Assembly (NCBI RefSeq): GCF_000372825.1
Contig: NZ_KB910516.1
Location: forward strand, 3,515,825 to 3,579,824
Direction: 5' to 3'
Origin: Methylobacterium sp. 77
GTDB taxonomy: Bacteria; Pseudomonadota; Alphaproteobacteria; Rhizobiales; Beijerinckiaceae
DNA length: 64,000 nt
The notes beneath the pieces were generated by a model. It was not told where the DNA came from. It did no database searches and worked only from the letters and a program-made list of their open reading frames with translations. The translations under genes and the position numbers were made by a program. Positions 18,008 through 29,641 of the stretch are shown piece after piece (within the stretch, counting starts at the first letter, position 1; every line of letters starts with the position of its first letter).

Positions 18008-18889
18008 ATGACCGATAACGCACAGGCCGGGACTTATGCCCTGGGCGACCGCACCGTGAAGCGGATGGGCTACGGCGCGATGCAATTGGCGGGGCCGGGG
18101 GTTTTCGGTCCTCCGAAGGATCGGGCAGGTGCCATCGCCGTCCTGCGCGAGGCGGTGGCGCGAGGCTTGAACCACATCGACACGAGCGACTTCTACGGCC
18201 CTCACATCACCAACCAGCTCATCCGCGAAGCGCTTCACCCCTACCCGGACGACCTCGTGATCGTCACGAAGATCGGTGCGAAGCGCGGTGAGGACGCGTC
18301 GTGGAATCCGGCTTTCTCCGAGGAGGAACTCACGCGCGCGGTCCACGACAATCTCCGCAATCTCGCGGTGGACGCGCTCGACGTGGTCAACCTGCGTATC
18401 ATGCTCGATGTGCACGGCCCCGCGGAAGGCTCGATCGCGGAGCCCCTCGCCATCCTCGCCAAGCTTCAGCGCCAGGGCCTCGTCCGCCGGATCGGCCTGA
18501 GTAACGTGACGGCCCGGCAGGTCGCCGAGGGGCGATCGATCACGGAGATCGTCTGTGTTCAGAACGCGTACAATCTCGCGCATCGGGCGGATGACGCGCT
18601 CATCGACGAGCTGGCGGCTCGAGGCACCGCCTATGTGCCGTTCTTCCCGCTCGGCGGCTTCAGCCCGATTCAGTCGACGGCCCTCACCGACATCGCCGAG
18701 GGGCTTGGCGCGACACCGATGCAGGTGGCCCTCGCCTGGCTGCTCGCCCGCTCGCCCAACATCCTGCTGATCCCCGGCACATCGTCACTCGGGCACCTGC
18801 ACGAAAACCTGGCGGCGGCAGCCCTCACGCTCCCGGACGAGACGATGGCGGCGCTCGATCGGATCGCGGCTCGTCCCGAAACGAGCTGA
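18008..18889 (+). CDS. Aldo/keto reductase
   Basis: The 293-residue TIM-barrel oxidoreductase shows NHIDTSDFYGPHITN (catalytic Asp and Tyr), VIVTKIGAKR (catalytic Lys), RRIGLSNVTARQV and a C-terminal NADPH site (LIPGTSSLGHLHENLAA). The usual catalytic His after the Lys is replaced in NLRIMLDVHG-type sequence, as in some YdbC-like members. The start at 18008 follows CGGAGGCGACC, a strong ribosome binding site. It is probably regulated by the divergent LysR protein. Substrate unknown. Confidence 0.92.
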   Translation: MTDNAQAGTYALGDRTVKRMGYGAMQLAGPGVFGPPKDRAGAIAVLREAVARGLNHIDTSDFYGPHITNQLIREALHPYPDDLVIVTKIGAKRGEDASWNPAFSEEELTRAVHDNLRNLAVDALDVVNLRIMLDVHGPAEGSIAEPLAILAKLQRQGLVRRIGLSNVTARQVAEGRSITEIVCVQNAYNLAHRADDALIDELAARGTAYVPFFPLGGFSPIQSTALTDIAEGLGATPMQVALAWLLARSPNILLIPGTSSLGHLHENLAAAALTLPDETMAALDRIAARPETS

Positions 18890-19057
18890 GGCTTTGTGGA
18901 ACCGCTCCCGGCCAGCGTCGCGCGGCCGTGAAAACGTGGTTCGGTTCGCGATAGGGTGAAGGTCGGATCGGTCGGACGTCGCGCTACCGTCGCCCGCCCG
19001 TCCGTCAAGCATCCTGAATGACGAGGCTGCGGTGCGGTCGAGCGAGCCGCCCACGGC

Positions 19058-19441
19058 TCAGAACATCCCGTTCGGATTGGCGGACGCCTCGGGCAGGATC
19101 TGCAGCACGTCCCAGTGCTCGACGATTTTGCCGTGATGATCGAGCCGGAAGATATCCATGGCCGCGTAATCGTGGCTGCCCGGCCAGTGCTGCAGACAAT
19201 GAAGGACGACCAGATCGCCCTCGGCCACCGCTCGCTTCACCTCGACCCGCTTGCCCGGCCATTCCCGCGCCATGCGCTCGAAGTAAGCGATGAAGCCGTC
19301 CTTACCCGTCGCCACATGCGGGTTGTGCTGGATGTACTCGTCGCCACCATAGCGCGCGATCGCCTCGCGCGGCTGGCAGTCGTTGAACATCGTCTCGTAG
19401 AAGGAGATCACGTTCGCCTTGTTCCGCGCAGGGTCCGTCAT
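19058..19441 (-). CDS. NTF2-like / SnoaL-type protein
   Basis: The 127-residue protein has a SnoaL-like fold pattern: [75 protein letters not shown]. Such proteins act as small isomerases, hydrolases or ligand-binding proteins. The conserved His/Asp residues of the cavity are present. It is followed by the SDR gene end-to-start on the same strand only distantly and appears to be a separate unit. Substrate unknown. Confidence 0.85.
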   Translation of the reverse strand: MTDPARNKANVISFYETMFNDCQPREAIARYGGDEYIQHNPHVATGKDGFIAYFERMAREWPGKRVEVKRAVAEGDLVVLHCLQHWPGSHDYAAMDIFRLDHHGKIVEHWDVLQILPEASANPNGMF

Positions 19442-19492
19442 GCCGCTTCTCCTGACTGATCGGGGCCGGTCCCGGGACGAGGATCACGCTGC

Positions 19493-20352
19493 CTAGCCTC
19501 TGGCGTCGGCGACCAGGGCGGCGAGCCCCTCACGGTAGGTCGGATAGGCGAGATCGACCCCGAGCTCCTCGCGGATCAGTCGGTTCCGCACGCGCTTGTT
19601 CTCGCCGTAGAAGCTGCGCGCCATCGGGCTCAGATCCGCCGTCTCGAAGTCGATCTCCGGCGGCAAGGGCAGGTTGGCGAGCCCGGCCGCATATTCCGTC
19701 ACCACCTGCGGCGGCGTCGGTTCGTCGTCGGTGACGTTGTAGATCGCGCCGTTGCGCGGCCTGTCGATGGAGGCGAGCAGCGTCGTCGCGATGTCGTCGA
19801 CATGGATGCGGTTGAACACCTGACCCGGCTTGATGATGCGTTGGGACTTGCCTTCCCGCAGCTTCACGATCGGGTTGCGGCCCGGCCCGTAGATGCCGGA
19901 CAGCCGGAACACCTGCACCGCCTTGCCCGTCCGCTCGCCGAGATCGAGCCAGGCCTTCTCCACCGCGATGCGACCGTGCGAGCGACCGCTGGTGGGATTG
20001 GGCTGCGTGGTCTCGTCGATCCAGGCGCCCTGCTGATCGCCGTAGATCCCGATGGTGGAGAGATAGCCGATCCAGCCGATCCGGCTTTCGGAGATGGCAT
20101 CCTGGTAGCGGGCGAGCACCGTGTCGCCGTCGCGCGATGGCGGGGCCGAGACCAGCAGGACGTCCGTATCGGCGAGATCGTCCGCGATCCGCGCGTCATC
20201 CGCATCGGGGCCGAAACCGCGCAGGGCGACGTCACCGAGCCCGGCGCCCACTCGCGTCGGGTCGGTGACGGTGGCGCGGATCCGGTCGAACCGTCCGGCC
20301 GCGCGCTCGGCGAAGCGGCGCGCCGTGAAGCCGAGGCCGAAGACGAAGAGAT

Positions 20353-20356
<4 letters not shown>
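19493..20356 (-). CDS. NAD(P)-dependent SDR/epimerase-type protein
   Basis: From the ATG at 20356 the protein has 287 residues. It opens [20 protein letters not shown], an atypical Rossmann GxGxxA loop, and contains [19 protein letters not shown] (Ser/Tyr region), [15 protein letters not shown] and [15 protein letters not shown], as in the YeeZ/extended SDR group. The longer upstream frame overlaps queG in another frame and is not used. It overlaps the end of queG by four bases (ATGA), so it is coupled to queG translation. Substrate unknown. Confidence 0.88.
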
Positions 20357-21498
<1,142 letters not shown>

Positions 21499-21581
21499 GA
21501 TCTTGCGCTGCAGACGGCGACCGGCCGCCTGCTTGCCCTCCCGTTCTCTGCCTTCGCCCTGGGGGTGGCCTGCCGGAAGGT

Positions 21582-22274
21582 TCAGAAATCCAGATCCGCG
21601 TAATGGTCGGCCGGAGCCATGCCCGGCACCCGGTCCGCCAGGAGCGTCCGGAACGAGGGGCGCGACTTCAGCCGCGCGTACCAGTCCCTCGCCGTCTCGT
21701 CCTCGTCCCATGGCACGTCGCCGAGATAATCCACGCAGGAGAGGTGGGCCGCGGCCGCGAGATCCGCATAGGTCAGATGGTCGCCGGCGATCCACTTCCG
21801 GCGGGACATCAGATAGCCGATGTATTTCATATGGTAGCGCACATTGGTCCGCGCCGCGCGGATGGCGTGCATGTCCGGCGGACCGCCGCCATTGGCGCTG
21901 GTCATGAAGCGCTTGGAAATCTTCTCGGTGACGAGATAGCCGGTCACCTCCGCGTCGAACTTCACCAGGAACCAGTCGAGCAGGCGACGGACCTCCACGC
22001 GCTCGGCGGTGGTTTCCGGCAGGAGCCGGCGCCCGGTGAGGCCGAGACCGCGGGTCTCGTCGAGATATTCGGCGATGATGCCCGCACCCGGCACGGCAAG
22101 CCCGGTCTCCTCCACCAGGACCGGCGTCGTACCCGCCGGATTGATGAGCAGGAAGGCCTCGCGGCGGTCCCAGACCCGCTCTTCGACGAGCGCAGGCTCC
22201 ATCCCCATCTCGCTGAGCACGAGGCGGATGAAGCGCGAATGCGGGCAGAAGGGGGAATGGTGAAGCGTCGCCAT
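21582..22274 (-). CDS. Glutathione S-transferase family protein
   Basis: The 230-residue protein starts [19 protein letters not shown], the thioredoxin-like N-terminal domain with a CPHS motif, followed by [19 protein letters not shown] (glutathione-binding cis-Pro and later Ser region). An all-helical C-terminal domain covers about residues 90-225 ([18 protein letters not shown]). The frame extends 20 codons upstream to 22334, but the ATG at 22274 fits the family start. It is upstream of queG on the same strand. Confidence 0.92.
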   Translation of the reverse strand: MATLHHSPFCPHSRFIRLVLSEMGMEPALVEERVWDRREAFLLINPAGTTPVLVEETGLAVPGAGIIAEYLDETRGLGLTGRRLLPETTAERVEVRRLLDWFLVKFDAEVTGYLVTEKISKRFMTSANGGGPPDMHAIRAARTNVRYHMKYIGYLMSRRKWIAGDHLTYADLAAAAHLSCVDYLGDVPWDEDETARDWYARLKSRPSFRTLLADRVPGMAPADHYADLDF

Positions 22275-22477
22275 AGAGGCCGTTTCGGAGGGGAAGGGAT
22301 CGCGGGACGCGCCGTGTCGGAGCCGCTTGTGCAAGAGGGTCGGCGAGCATGATTTATTGCCCGATCATTGCCGCCTCATTAACACGCTGAACATGGCCCG
22401 GTAACCGCTCGTCAACCCTGATCGTCGACACCCTCTGGCGAACCGCGCTCCCAACCCGAAACAATTGAGGCGATGAC

Positions 22478-23284
22478 ATGATGGATGCCATGAGCATCGT
22501 GAAGGCGGTCGTGCTTGCCGTCGTCGAGGGCGCCACCGAATTCATCCCGGTCTCCTCCACCGGCCACCAGTTGCTGGTCGGCCATTTCATCGGTTTCCAG
22601 TCGCCCAACAACACGTTCGAGGTGCTGATCCAGCTCGGCGCGATCCTGGCGATCCTCGCCGTCTACTTCCGCCGCCTGCTCGGAATCGCCAAGGCCTTCC
22701 CCAGCGACCCGAACGCCCGGCGCTTCGTCTACGGCATTCTCCTCGCCTTCCTGCCGGCGGCGATCATCGGCGGCCTGTTCTCGAAATACATCAAGTTCTA
22801 CCTGTTCAATCCCTGGATCGTCTGCGCGACGCTGGTGGCCGGCGGCCTCGTCCTCCTCGTTCTCGACGAGACTGACCTCGAGGTGAAGAAACGCGACGTC
22901 TTCGACTTCACCCTGCCGATGGATTTCAAGATCGGCCTCTTCCAGTGCCTCGCGATGATCCCGGGCGTGTCTCGCTCGGGCGCCACCATCGTCGGCGCGA
23001 TGCTGATGGGGGCGGACAAGCGCTCGGCCACCGAGTTCTCGTTCTACCTCGCGATCCCGACCATGGCCGGCGCCTTCGCCAAGGATCTCCTCGACAATTA
23101 CAAGAACCTGTCGAAGGACGATGCCGGATTGATCGTCATCGGCTTCATCGTGGCCTTCATCTCGGCCTTCATCGTCGTACGCACGGTGCTCGACTACGTC
23201 TCCTCGCACGGCTTCCGCCTGTTCGCGTGGTGGCGCATCATCGTCGGCTCCCTCGGCTTCGCGGGACTGATCCTGTTCGGATGA
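22478..23284 (+). CDS. uppP: Undecaprenyl-diphosphatase UppP/BacA
   Basis: The 268-residue integral membrane protein has the two family motifs [14 protein letters not shown] (about residues 17-30) and [15 protein letters not shown] (about 165). It has around eight hydrophobic segments. It recycles undecaprenyl diphosphate to the monophosphate carrier for peptidoglycan synthesis and can confer bacitracin resistance. GAGG lies seven bases before the ATG at 22478. Confidence 0.97.
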   Translation: MMDAMSIVKAVVLAVVEGATEFIPVSSTGHQLLVGHFIGFQSPNNTFEVLIQLGAILAILAVYFRRLLGIAKAFPSDPNARRFVYGILLAFLPAAIIGGLFSKYIKFYLFNPWIVCATLVAGGLVLLVLDETDLEVKKRDVFDFTLPMDFKIGLFQCLAMIPGVSRSGATIVGAMLMGADKRSATEFSFYLAIPTMAGAFAKDLLDNYKNLSKDDAGLIVIGFIVAFISAFIVVRTVLDYVSSHGFRLFAWWRIIVGSLGFAGLILFG

Positions 23285-23468
23285 CGAGGCCCGCGCGCGG
23301 GCTGCGATCCGGCGCGGCAAGCAGACGGCGGGAGGCGTTTTCTTTGCCCCCGCCTTGACTTCTTTGATAGGCGCGGCGTGTTGCCCAGCACGCCACGCCG
23401 TGCGAGGGCTGTCGCCGACAAAGTCCGGCCATAAGCGGCCGGCGGAAGCGCGTGCCAAGGCCCTGACG

Positions 23469-25364
23469 ATGGAAGATCGCCCCCTCGCCGACCTGTTTCC
23501 GACACCGACCCGCGAGCGTTGGCTCGGTCTGGTGGAAGGCGTGCTGAAGGGCGGCGATTTCGAGAAGCGGCTCGTCTCGAAGACGGCGGACGGCATCCGG
23601 ATCGAGCCGCTCTATGAGCCGGCCGCCCCCGTGGCGCAGCCGATGCGCGCCCCCGGCCCCTGGCGCATCGCCCAGCGGGTCGACCATCCCGACGCGCAGG
23701 CCGCGCACGACCTCGCGATGGCCGATCTCGAAGGCGGCGCCGACGCGCTCACTCTGGTCTTTTCGGGCGCCGTCTCCGCGCGCGGTTTCGGGATTACTGC
23801 CGAAGACGTGCCGACCCTCGACACGGCGCTGTCCGGCGTGATGCTGTCTCTCATCGCGACGCGCCTCGATGCGGGCGGGCGCGGCCTCGAGGCGGCCCGG
23901 CTGGTCCAGGCGCTGGCCGCGCACCGGAACGACGATCTCGGCGCCCTCGATCTCGACCTCGGCCTGGACCCCATCGGCACCCTCGCCGCCACCGGCCGGC
24001 TCGATGCGGCGCTTCCCGATATCGGTGCGGCGGTGTCGTCGCTGCTGTCGGAGTTCGACGGGGCCGGCTTCACAGGACGGGCGATGCTCGCCGATGGGCG
24101 CCCCTATCACGAGGCCGGCGCCAGCGAGGCCGCCGAACTCGCCGCCACTTTGGCCACGGCCGTCGCCTATCTGCGCATGCTGGAAGCCGGGGGACACGAT
24201 CTCGCCCGCGCCCGTGACGCCGTCGCCATCCTGCTCGTCGCCGATGCCGACGAGTATCTGACCATCGCCAAGTTCCGCGCCATGCGCCGGCTCTGGGCGC
24301 GGGTGGAGGCCGCCTGCGGGCTCGACCCAAAGCCGCTGCGCCTCCATGCCGAGACCGCGTGGCGGATGATGAACCGGCGCGATCCGTTCGTGAACATCCT
24401 GCGCACCGGCATGGCGGCCTGCTCGGCCGGCCTCGGTGGCGCGGATTCCGTCGCCATCGTGCCCTACACCGCCTCGCTCGGACTCGCCGATGCCTTCGCC
24501 CGGCGCGTCGCCCGCAACAGCCAGATCGTCCTGATCGAGGAATCGAACCTCGCCCGCGTCGCCGATCCGGCGGCCGGAGCCGGCGGTTTCGAGGCGCTGA
24601 CCGAGGAACTCACCACCACGGCCTGGGCCGCCTTCCAGGCGATCGAACGCGAGGGCGGCATCGTCGCGAGCCTGCAGGCCGGCGCCGTCCAGGCCCGTAT
24701 CGGCGAGACCCGCGCCACCCGCACGAAGAACATCGCCACGCGCCGCGAGCCGCTGACCGGGGCGAGCGAATTCCCCTTCCTCGCCGAGAAGCCGGTGACG
24801 GTCCTCGACCTCGCGCCCAACCAGACGCTGGCACCCGCCTTCGCTCTCGGCGGGACCGGCACCACCACTTGCGAGCCGTTGCCCTCGCTACGTCTCGCCG
24901 AGCCCTACGAGGCGCTGCGCGACGCCTCCGACGCCTATCTCGCCAGGACCGGTGGGCGCCCCCTGGTGTTCCTCGCCAATCTCGGGACGGTCGCCGTCTT
25001 CAACGCCCGCTCGACCTTCGCCGCCAACGCCTTCGCGGCCGGCGGCATCGAGGCGGTGAACGAAGAGGGTTTCTCGGAGAGCGAAGTCCTGGGCCGGGCC
25101 TTCGCGGCCTCCGGTGTGCGCATCGCCTGCCTCTGCTCGTCGGATGCCCTCTACGCGACCCATGCCGTCGACGCGGCCCGGGCCCTCAAGGCCGCCGGCG
25201 CGACGACCGTCTATCTCGCGGGCAAGCCGGGTGACCTCGCGGAGGGGCTCAAAGCGGCCGGCGTCGATGCCTATCTCCATGCCGGAGGCGATCTCCTCGC
25301 GCTCCTTCAAGCCGCGCTGAGCGAGGCCACGCACGCCGCGCCGAGCGAGACTTCGAAGGCGTGA
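23469..25364 (+). CDS. Methylmalonyl-CoA mutase, small (beta) subunit
   Basis: The 631-residue protein (ATG at 23469, MEDRPLADLFPTPTRERW) has the mutase TIM-barrel pattern: LVFSGAVSARGFG, LRLHAETAWRMMNRRDPFVNILRTGMAACSAGLGGADS, VPYTASLGLADAFARRVARN. The C-terminal B12-type domain lacks DxHxxG: the segment reads IACLCSSDALYATHAVDAARAL. This is typical for the non-catalytic small subunit of heterodimeric mutases. In methylotrophs the enzyme serves the ethylmalonyl-CoA pathway for glyoxylate regeneration. The large subunit gene is not in this window. Confidence 0.93.
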   Translation: MEDRPLADLFPTPTRERWLGLVEGVLKGGDFEKRLVSKTADGIRIEPLYEPAAPVAQPMRAPGPWRIAQRVDHPDAQAAHDLAMADLEGGADALTLVFSGAVSARGFGITAEDVPTLDTALSGVMLSLIATRLDAGGRGLEAARLVQALAAHRNDDLGALDLDLGLDPIGTLAATGRLDAALPDIGAAVSSLLSEFDGAGFTGRAMLADGRPYHEAGASEAAELAATLATAVAYLRMLEAGGHDLARARDAVAILLVADADEYLTIAKFRAMRRLWARVEAACGLDPKPLRLHAETAWRMMNRRDPFVNILRTGMAACSAGLGGADSVAIVPYTASLGLADAFARRVARNSQIVLIEESNLARVADPAAGAGGFEALTEELTTTAWAAFQAIEREGGIVASLQAGAVQARIGETRATRTKNIATRREPLTGASEFPFLAEKPVTVLDLAPNQTLAPAFALGGTGTTTCEPLPSLRLAEPYEALRDASDAYLARTGGRPLVFLANLGTVAVFNARSTFAANAFAAGGIEAVNEEGFSESEVLGRAFAASGVRIACLCSSDALYATHAVDAARALKAAGATTVYLAGKPGDLAEGLKAAGVDAYLHAGGDLLALLQAALSEATHAAPSETSKA

Positions 25365-25429
25365 ACCGCAACCGATACGGGATCCGGGACGTTTCCAGCC
25401 CCGATCCCGTCTTTGCAGAACAGGCCACG

Positions 25430-25816
25430 ATGCGACGCTTCCTCCTTGCCGCCGGCGCCCTCGCCCTCCTCTCCACCTCCCTCGGGACGGCGGAGGCGGC
25501 CAAGCGAAAGGTCTCGGTGCCGAATCGCTACGACGGCAACTGGAGCATCGAAGTCATCACCCAGGACGGACCGTGCGACCGCGCCTATCGCTACGGCGTC
25601 CGGATCGCCAAGGGTGAGGCGAGCTATCCGGGCGGCGATTTCGACATCCGGGGCCGCGTCTCCGGCAACGGCGCCGTGCGGGCGACGATCATGCGCGGCT
25701 CGGACGGCGCCAACGTCGTCGGACAGCTCGATCGTGGCGGCTACGGCAACGGCACCTGGTCGAGCAACGGCATGATCCGCTGCACCGGTCGCTGGAACGC
25801 CGAGAAGCGGGGCTGA
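25430..25816 (+). CDS. Small exported protein
   Basis: The 128-residue product starts MRRFLLAAGALALLSTSLG and has a signal peptide cleaved near AEAA. The mature part is beta-rich, with NRYDGNWSIEVITQDGPCD and YGNGTWSSNGMIRCTGRW; its two Cys could pair. Similar small exported proteins with a WSIE..T..GPCD..YRY pattern are common in Methylobacterium and Bradyrhizobium, but no function is known to me. It begins 66 bases after the mutase gene on the same strand. Confidence 0.75.
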   Translation: MRRFLLAAGALALLSTSLGTAEAAKRKVSVPNRYDGNWSIEVITQDGPCDRAYRYGVRIAKGEASYPGGDFDIRGRVSGNGAVRATIMRGSDGANVVGQLDRGGYGNGTWSSNGMIRCTGRWNAEKRG

Positions 25817-25961
25817 CGCGGCACCTGTGATCGGCTGAGCACAGCCGACTCACGAAATGGTGAGTCGACGATCTTGCAGTGCAACAGGCCCTGTTCCGGT
25901 CCAAGTCTTCGTTGAATACTCGCAACGAATCGGGATCGATCGACTTCAGGGGTTGTGGGCG

Positions 25962-26393
25962 ATGAAGGTTCGGCTGTTTAGCGCTTTCTTGATCCCTCTG
26001 GTGACGGCCAGCGTCGCGAACGCCGTCCCGCGCACCCCCGACCACGCCGCTCATGCGGCCATGGTGCCGCTGGAACAGGCGGCCACAGATTGCTTCGCCG
26101 AGACAGTGATGGCCAACCCGGCCGCCATGCGTCACGCCAGGGCGGGCCGGTGGTACGAGGCGGCCGGGATCATCGGCTTCCTGTGCCGGCCCGAGGTGGA
26201 CGCGATGATCCGCACCCACGACCGCCTTTTCGGCACCGGCACCGGCGAGCGCTATTTCAAGATCGCCTACACCAAGCATCTCGGCGGCGAACTCGCCATC
26301 CGCCTCAAGCCGATGCTGGAGCGCAAGGCGGTGGCGATCGCCGAACCGCCCGCCGAGAAGACCCTCGACGAGGCGAGCGACAAGGCAGAATAG
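25962..26393 (+). CDS. Small exported hypothetical protein
   Basis: From the ATG at 25962 (MKVRLFSAFLIPLVTASVANA) the protein has 143 residues with a signal peptide. The mature part has two Cys (TDCFAE, FLCRPE) and an amphipathic helical pattern (RWYEAAGIIGFL, EVDAMIRTHDRLFG). The frame is open 35 codons further upstream, but those residues do not resemble a protein start. Its stop lies five bases from the stop of the convergent restriction-modification gene. No family recognised. Confidence 0.7.
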   Translation: MKVRLFSAFLIPLVTASVANAVPRTPDHAAHAAMVPLEQAATDCFAETVMANPAAMRHARAGRWYEAAGIIGFLCRPEVDAMIRTHDRLFGTGTGERYFKIAYTKHLGGELAIRLKPMLERKAVAIAEPPAEKTLDEASDKAE

Positions 26394-26398
26394 AGCCG

Positions 26399-29300
26399 TC
26401 AGGCATCCGCGTCCTCGAAGACGGGCTCGGCGATGCGGTCCGCCACGGCAAGGCGCGGGTCGGGGCCGAGGAGCGTCTCGACCAGGGCATCGATGCGCGC
26501 CGACACGCCCCCCTCGCGTAAGGCGTTCCGCACCAGGGCTCGCGCCTGCTGGAACGAGGCCTCCGCCGGCAGCACGACGGAGGCCGCGATCTCCTCCGCG
26601 ACTGCGCCTTCCGCCGCCAATGCGGCATGGACCGCCTCGCGAGGGTCGAAGCGCGGGATCGGAAGCGTGAACATCAGCTTGTCGAAGTCACGCACACCCT
26701 GCTCCCCCCGACTTTGCAGATGGGCGATGCGGATGCGGACGGCTTCGCTGTTCAGGATGGCGATGAGGAAGCGCGCTTCCTCGTCAGTCGGAACATCGGC
26801 CCAGTAGAGCTTGTGATCGATGATCCCGCGGCGATCCCTGAGGATACAAGCCGCAGGCCACTTTCCAGCCTTGGTGAAGACAACGCGTATGGGCGGCATC
26901 GGAAACTGTGAGGATAGCCCACGCTGAAAATCCCAGCGCTGTTTCAGGGAGATGCGCCCCGCGCCGTGTTGTGCCCATTCTGCCTCGGCTTGCCGTAACC
27001 ATGCTCCGAGCCGGGGAGCACTGCGGTCGCTGGCCTGTTTCGCGTCGAGCATAGTCCCACCGGACGTCACCGGCACGATGCCTTCGAAGGGTCTCAGGAC
27101 GCGAAAGGGCGCGATTGATTCGCCGAGATAGACAGGCTGGACATAGGCAGCTTCGACCGCGCCCTGCTGAGCCGGCAGATCTCGCCAAGGTGCCTTCTCC
27201 TGTGCGGAACGGCGACTCCGCAAAAGAGGCGCAGCGGCATTGCCACCAAGTCGACCAGCCTGGACACGCTCCACCAAGCACAGCATCCGCGGGACCAGAG
27301 TGGCACCTTGATGAAACAGTGGGCGATAGGGTGAGCCGGCATTGAAATTCGCGGCCGCGGGCGCATCGGCCTGCTCCTGACGCAGACACCGGTCGGCCAC
27401 CTCCTCGGGCACATCCTTGGAAGGGAGCCGCCCCGAGAAAGCCGTCACCCGCCCCGGCATCGGCCGGGCCTCCCCCGCCGTCACATCGGCGAACAGCACG
27501 CAGGTCGGGACCCTGAACAGCGGCGAGACCGCCTGATTGTCGAGCATCCAGGCCTCGGAGAACGCGACCCGGACGCCCGTCCAGTCGCCGGTGCGGAAGG
27601 CACGGAACTGGCCGCGGCTCATCGCGGCGAGCGGCAGGACCATGGCGACCCGTCCCCCCATCCCGCCCTCCTCGGAAGGACGGGCGTAGAGTTCCGCGGC
27701 CCGCGCGAAGAACAGGCCCGACAGGTCGGTCTGCGTCACCAGCCGCGCCTCGTCGGGTCCGACCCAGATCCCGAGCCGACGCGCCGTATCACGGAACAGC
27801 GCCTGCAGCGCCGGAGCCATGAAACGATACGAGAGCCAGGGCGGGTTGCCGATGACGACATCGACCCTGGCGCCATCCGACAGGGCGACCGGGCGGCTGA
27901 GGTTGCGCGCGAAGAAGCCCCAGACATGGTCGCGGCCCGCCCGGCGCAATCGGTCGTAGGTGGCGTAGGTGGTGCGCAGTGTTTCGTGCTGCTCGGCCGG
28001 GATGCCGAGGCCGGCGAGACCTCGGGCGAAGGCCTCGGCCGTGCGGCCGGCCTCGCTGGCATCGTGCATGGCCGTGACCACGCGATCGAACAGCGGCGGG
28101 TCGGCGCAGAGGCCGAGGGGGAAGCGCAGGGTCGGCGACCCCTTCCTGCCCTCGCGGGGATCGCGCGGCACCTCGACCACGAGGTCGCTCTCGAAGGCGT
28201 CGCGCTTCACGTTCCATTGCAGCGCGTCGCCGAGATAGACCGGCAGCGAGATATCGCCGCCGCGCCCCGGCAGGGCATCGCCCAGGGCCAGGAGGTAGGT
28301 CACGCGGGCGAAGATGACCGCGACCGGGTGCACGTCCAACCCCGTCACGGAGGCGCAGCAGCGCGAAGCGATCTCCGTGAGGGGCACGCCTGCCGCGATC
28401 AGGGCCTCGCGCTTGAGGCGCACGGCATGGAAGAGGAAGCTGCCCGAGCCGCAGGCGGGGTCGAGGCAGGTCTGCTCGGCCGGCCGGTCGATGGCGCGCC
28501 GGACCACCTTCCGGGCGAGCCAATCCGGCGTGTAATACTCGCCGAGATCGTGGCGCTGCGCCGGATCGATCAGGGATTCGTAGAGAACCTTGAGCAGATC
28601 GACATCGACGCTGCCGAGATCGAACCGGGCGGCATGCGCCGCGAGGCTGGCGACGATGGCCTCTCCGCCCGGCGCCTGGAGCACCCAACCGAAGAAATCC
28701 GTCTCGACCGCGCCGTGGACCCCCGCTTCGTGGAAGGCGCGCCCCGACAGCAAATCCTCCGGCGAGCGGCCGGTCGCTCCCATGGTTCCGGCAGCGATCG
28801 CCTTGGCCAGGATGACGAGATAGGTGTGCTGGAGCCACAGCGTATCGTCGTCGATGGCCTTGCCGTAGACGAAGCCGAGATGGCGCGACCAGAGTTGGCG
28901 CTTCAGCACCGCCTCCGGGTCGGCGGACAGCGCATCCCAGGCCTTGGCGAGCAGGCCGAGGGTCCGCGCGAAGGCCGCGCTCTGGCGGCCGAGTTCGTTG
29001 GTGATCCCGGTGGCGTCCGCCGGCAGCCAGTCGAGGACGGCGATGACGCCTTCGAGCCAGGCGGTGAGGCCGCGCGCCTCCGTCAGCCTCACCTCGTGCT
29101 CGGTGAGCCGGACCAGCGCGCCGTCCCTCATCTCGTAGGCCAGGAACGAGGCACCGTCGGTGGCGAGACCGACATAGCGCTGGCCGGTGGCGCCTTCGCG
29201 TTCCGGCAGATAACGCGTGAGCTGCGCCTCGGCCTCCCTGCCTTCCCTGCGCAGGTCGGACTTGATCTCGACGATCGTCCGGCCCAGCAACGCGTCGAGG

Positions 29301-29464
29301 CGACCTCTAACCTCAGGTATCTTTCTCTCGAAGAAGATCTGCTCGCTGCGGGCACCGAGGGCCTCGGTCAGCAGACGGTAGAGCAACGCTCTCACCTTCT
29401 CATGCCCCGGACGCGTCAGGAGTTCTGCGACTATCGCGCCGAGCGCGTCATCGTCGATCGGCAT
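26399..29464 (-). CDS. Type IIG-like restriction-modification protein (Eco57I/N6-adenine methylase family)
   Basis: The 1021-residue protein starts at MPIDDDALGAIVAELL, preceded by AAGGAG six bases away. Its N-terminus has a PD-(D/E)xK-like nuclease pattern, GRLDALLGRTIVEIKSDL, near residues 50-70. The methylase core has motif I LDPACGSGSFLFH (about residue 335) and motif IV VVIGNPPWLSYRF (about 540), typical of gamma-class N6-adenine methylases. The C-terminal third should recognise the DNA target; part of it (bases about 26880-27360) is less GC-rich than the rest. No partner R, S or helicase gene is adjacent, so it appears to be a self-contained enzyme. It might act alone or as an orphan methylase. 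Confidence 0.82.
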   Translation of the reverse strand: MPIDDDALGAIVAELLTRPGHEKVRALLYRLLTEALGARSEQIFFERKIPEVRGRLDALLGRTIVEIKSDLRREGREAEAQLTRYLPEREGATGQRYVGLATDGASFLAYEMRDGALVRLTEHEVRLTEARGLTAWLEGVIAVLDWLPADATGITNELGRQSAAFARTLGLLAKAWDALSADPEAVLKRQLWSRHLGFVYGKAIDDDTLWLQHTYLVILAKAIAAGTMGATGRSPEDLLSGRAFHEAGVHGAVETDFFGWVLQAPGGEAIVASLAAHAARFDLGSVDVDLLKVLYESLIDPAQRHDLGEYYTPDWLARKVVRRAIDRPAEQTCLDPACGSGSFLFHAVRLKREALIAAGVPLTEIASRCCASVTGLDVHPVAVIFARVTYLLALGDALPGRGGDISLPVYLGDALQWNVKRDAFESDLVVEVPRDPREGRKGSPTLRFPLGLCADPPLFDRVVTAMHDASEAGRTAEAFARGLAGLGIPAEQHETLRTTYATYDRLRRAGRDHVWGFFARNLSRPVALSDGARVDVVIGNPPWLSYRFMAPALQALFRDTARRLGIWVGPDEARLVTQTDLSGLFFARAAELYARPSEEGGMGGRVAMVLPLAAMSRGQFRAFRTGDWTGVRVAFSEAWMLDNQAVSPLFRVPTCVLFADVTAGEARPMPGRVTAFSGRLPSKDVPEEVADRCLRQEQADAPAAANFNAGSPYRPLFHQGATLVPRMLCLVERVQAGRLGGNAAAPLLRSRRSAQEKAPWRDLPAQQGAVEAAYVQPVYLGESIAPFRVLRPFEGIVPVTSGGTMLDAKQASDRSAPRLGAWLRQAEAEWAQHGAGRISLKQRWDFQRGLSSQFPMPPIRVVFTKAGKWPAACILRDRRGIIDHKLYWADVPTDEEARFLIAILNSEAVRIRIAHLQSRGEQGVRDFDKLMFTLPIPRFDPREAVHAALAAEGAVAEEIAASVVLPAEASFQQARALVRNALREGGVSARIDALVETLLGPDPRLAVADRIAEPVFEDADA

Positions 29465-29641
29465 CGGCGGCTCCTTCAAGAGAGGAGCGAAATAATATAC
29501 CTCAGGTTGCCCATCAAGTCGCGATCGGAGCCACACACAGGTTGTCTGTGACCGCCATTCAAGCCGTCTCGCGGCTGTCGATGCCGAGCGTTCCCGCGAA
29601 ATCCGCGCAACGCCGAGGCAGTGCCCCCGTCTCAGTCGGCT

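Noticed and set aside
27926..29551. A 541-codon plus-strand open frame opposite the restriction-modification gene
   Set aside because: The opposite strand has strong methylase motifs; this frame has none and reflects third-position GC bias.
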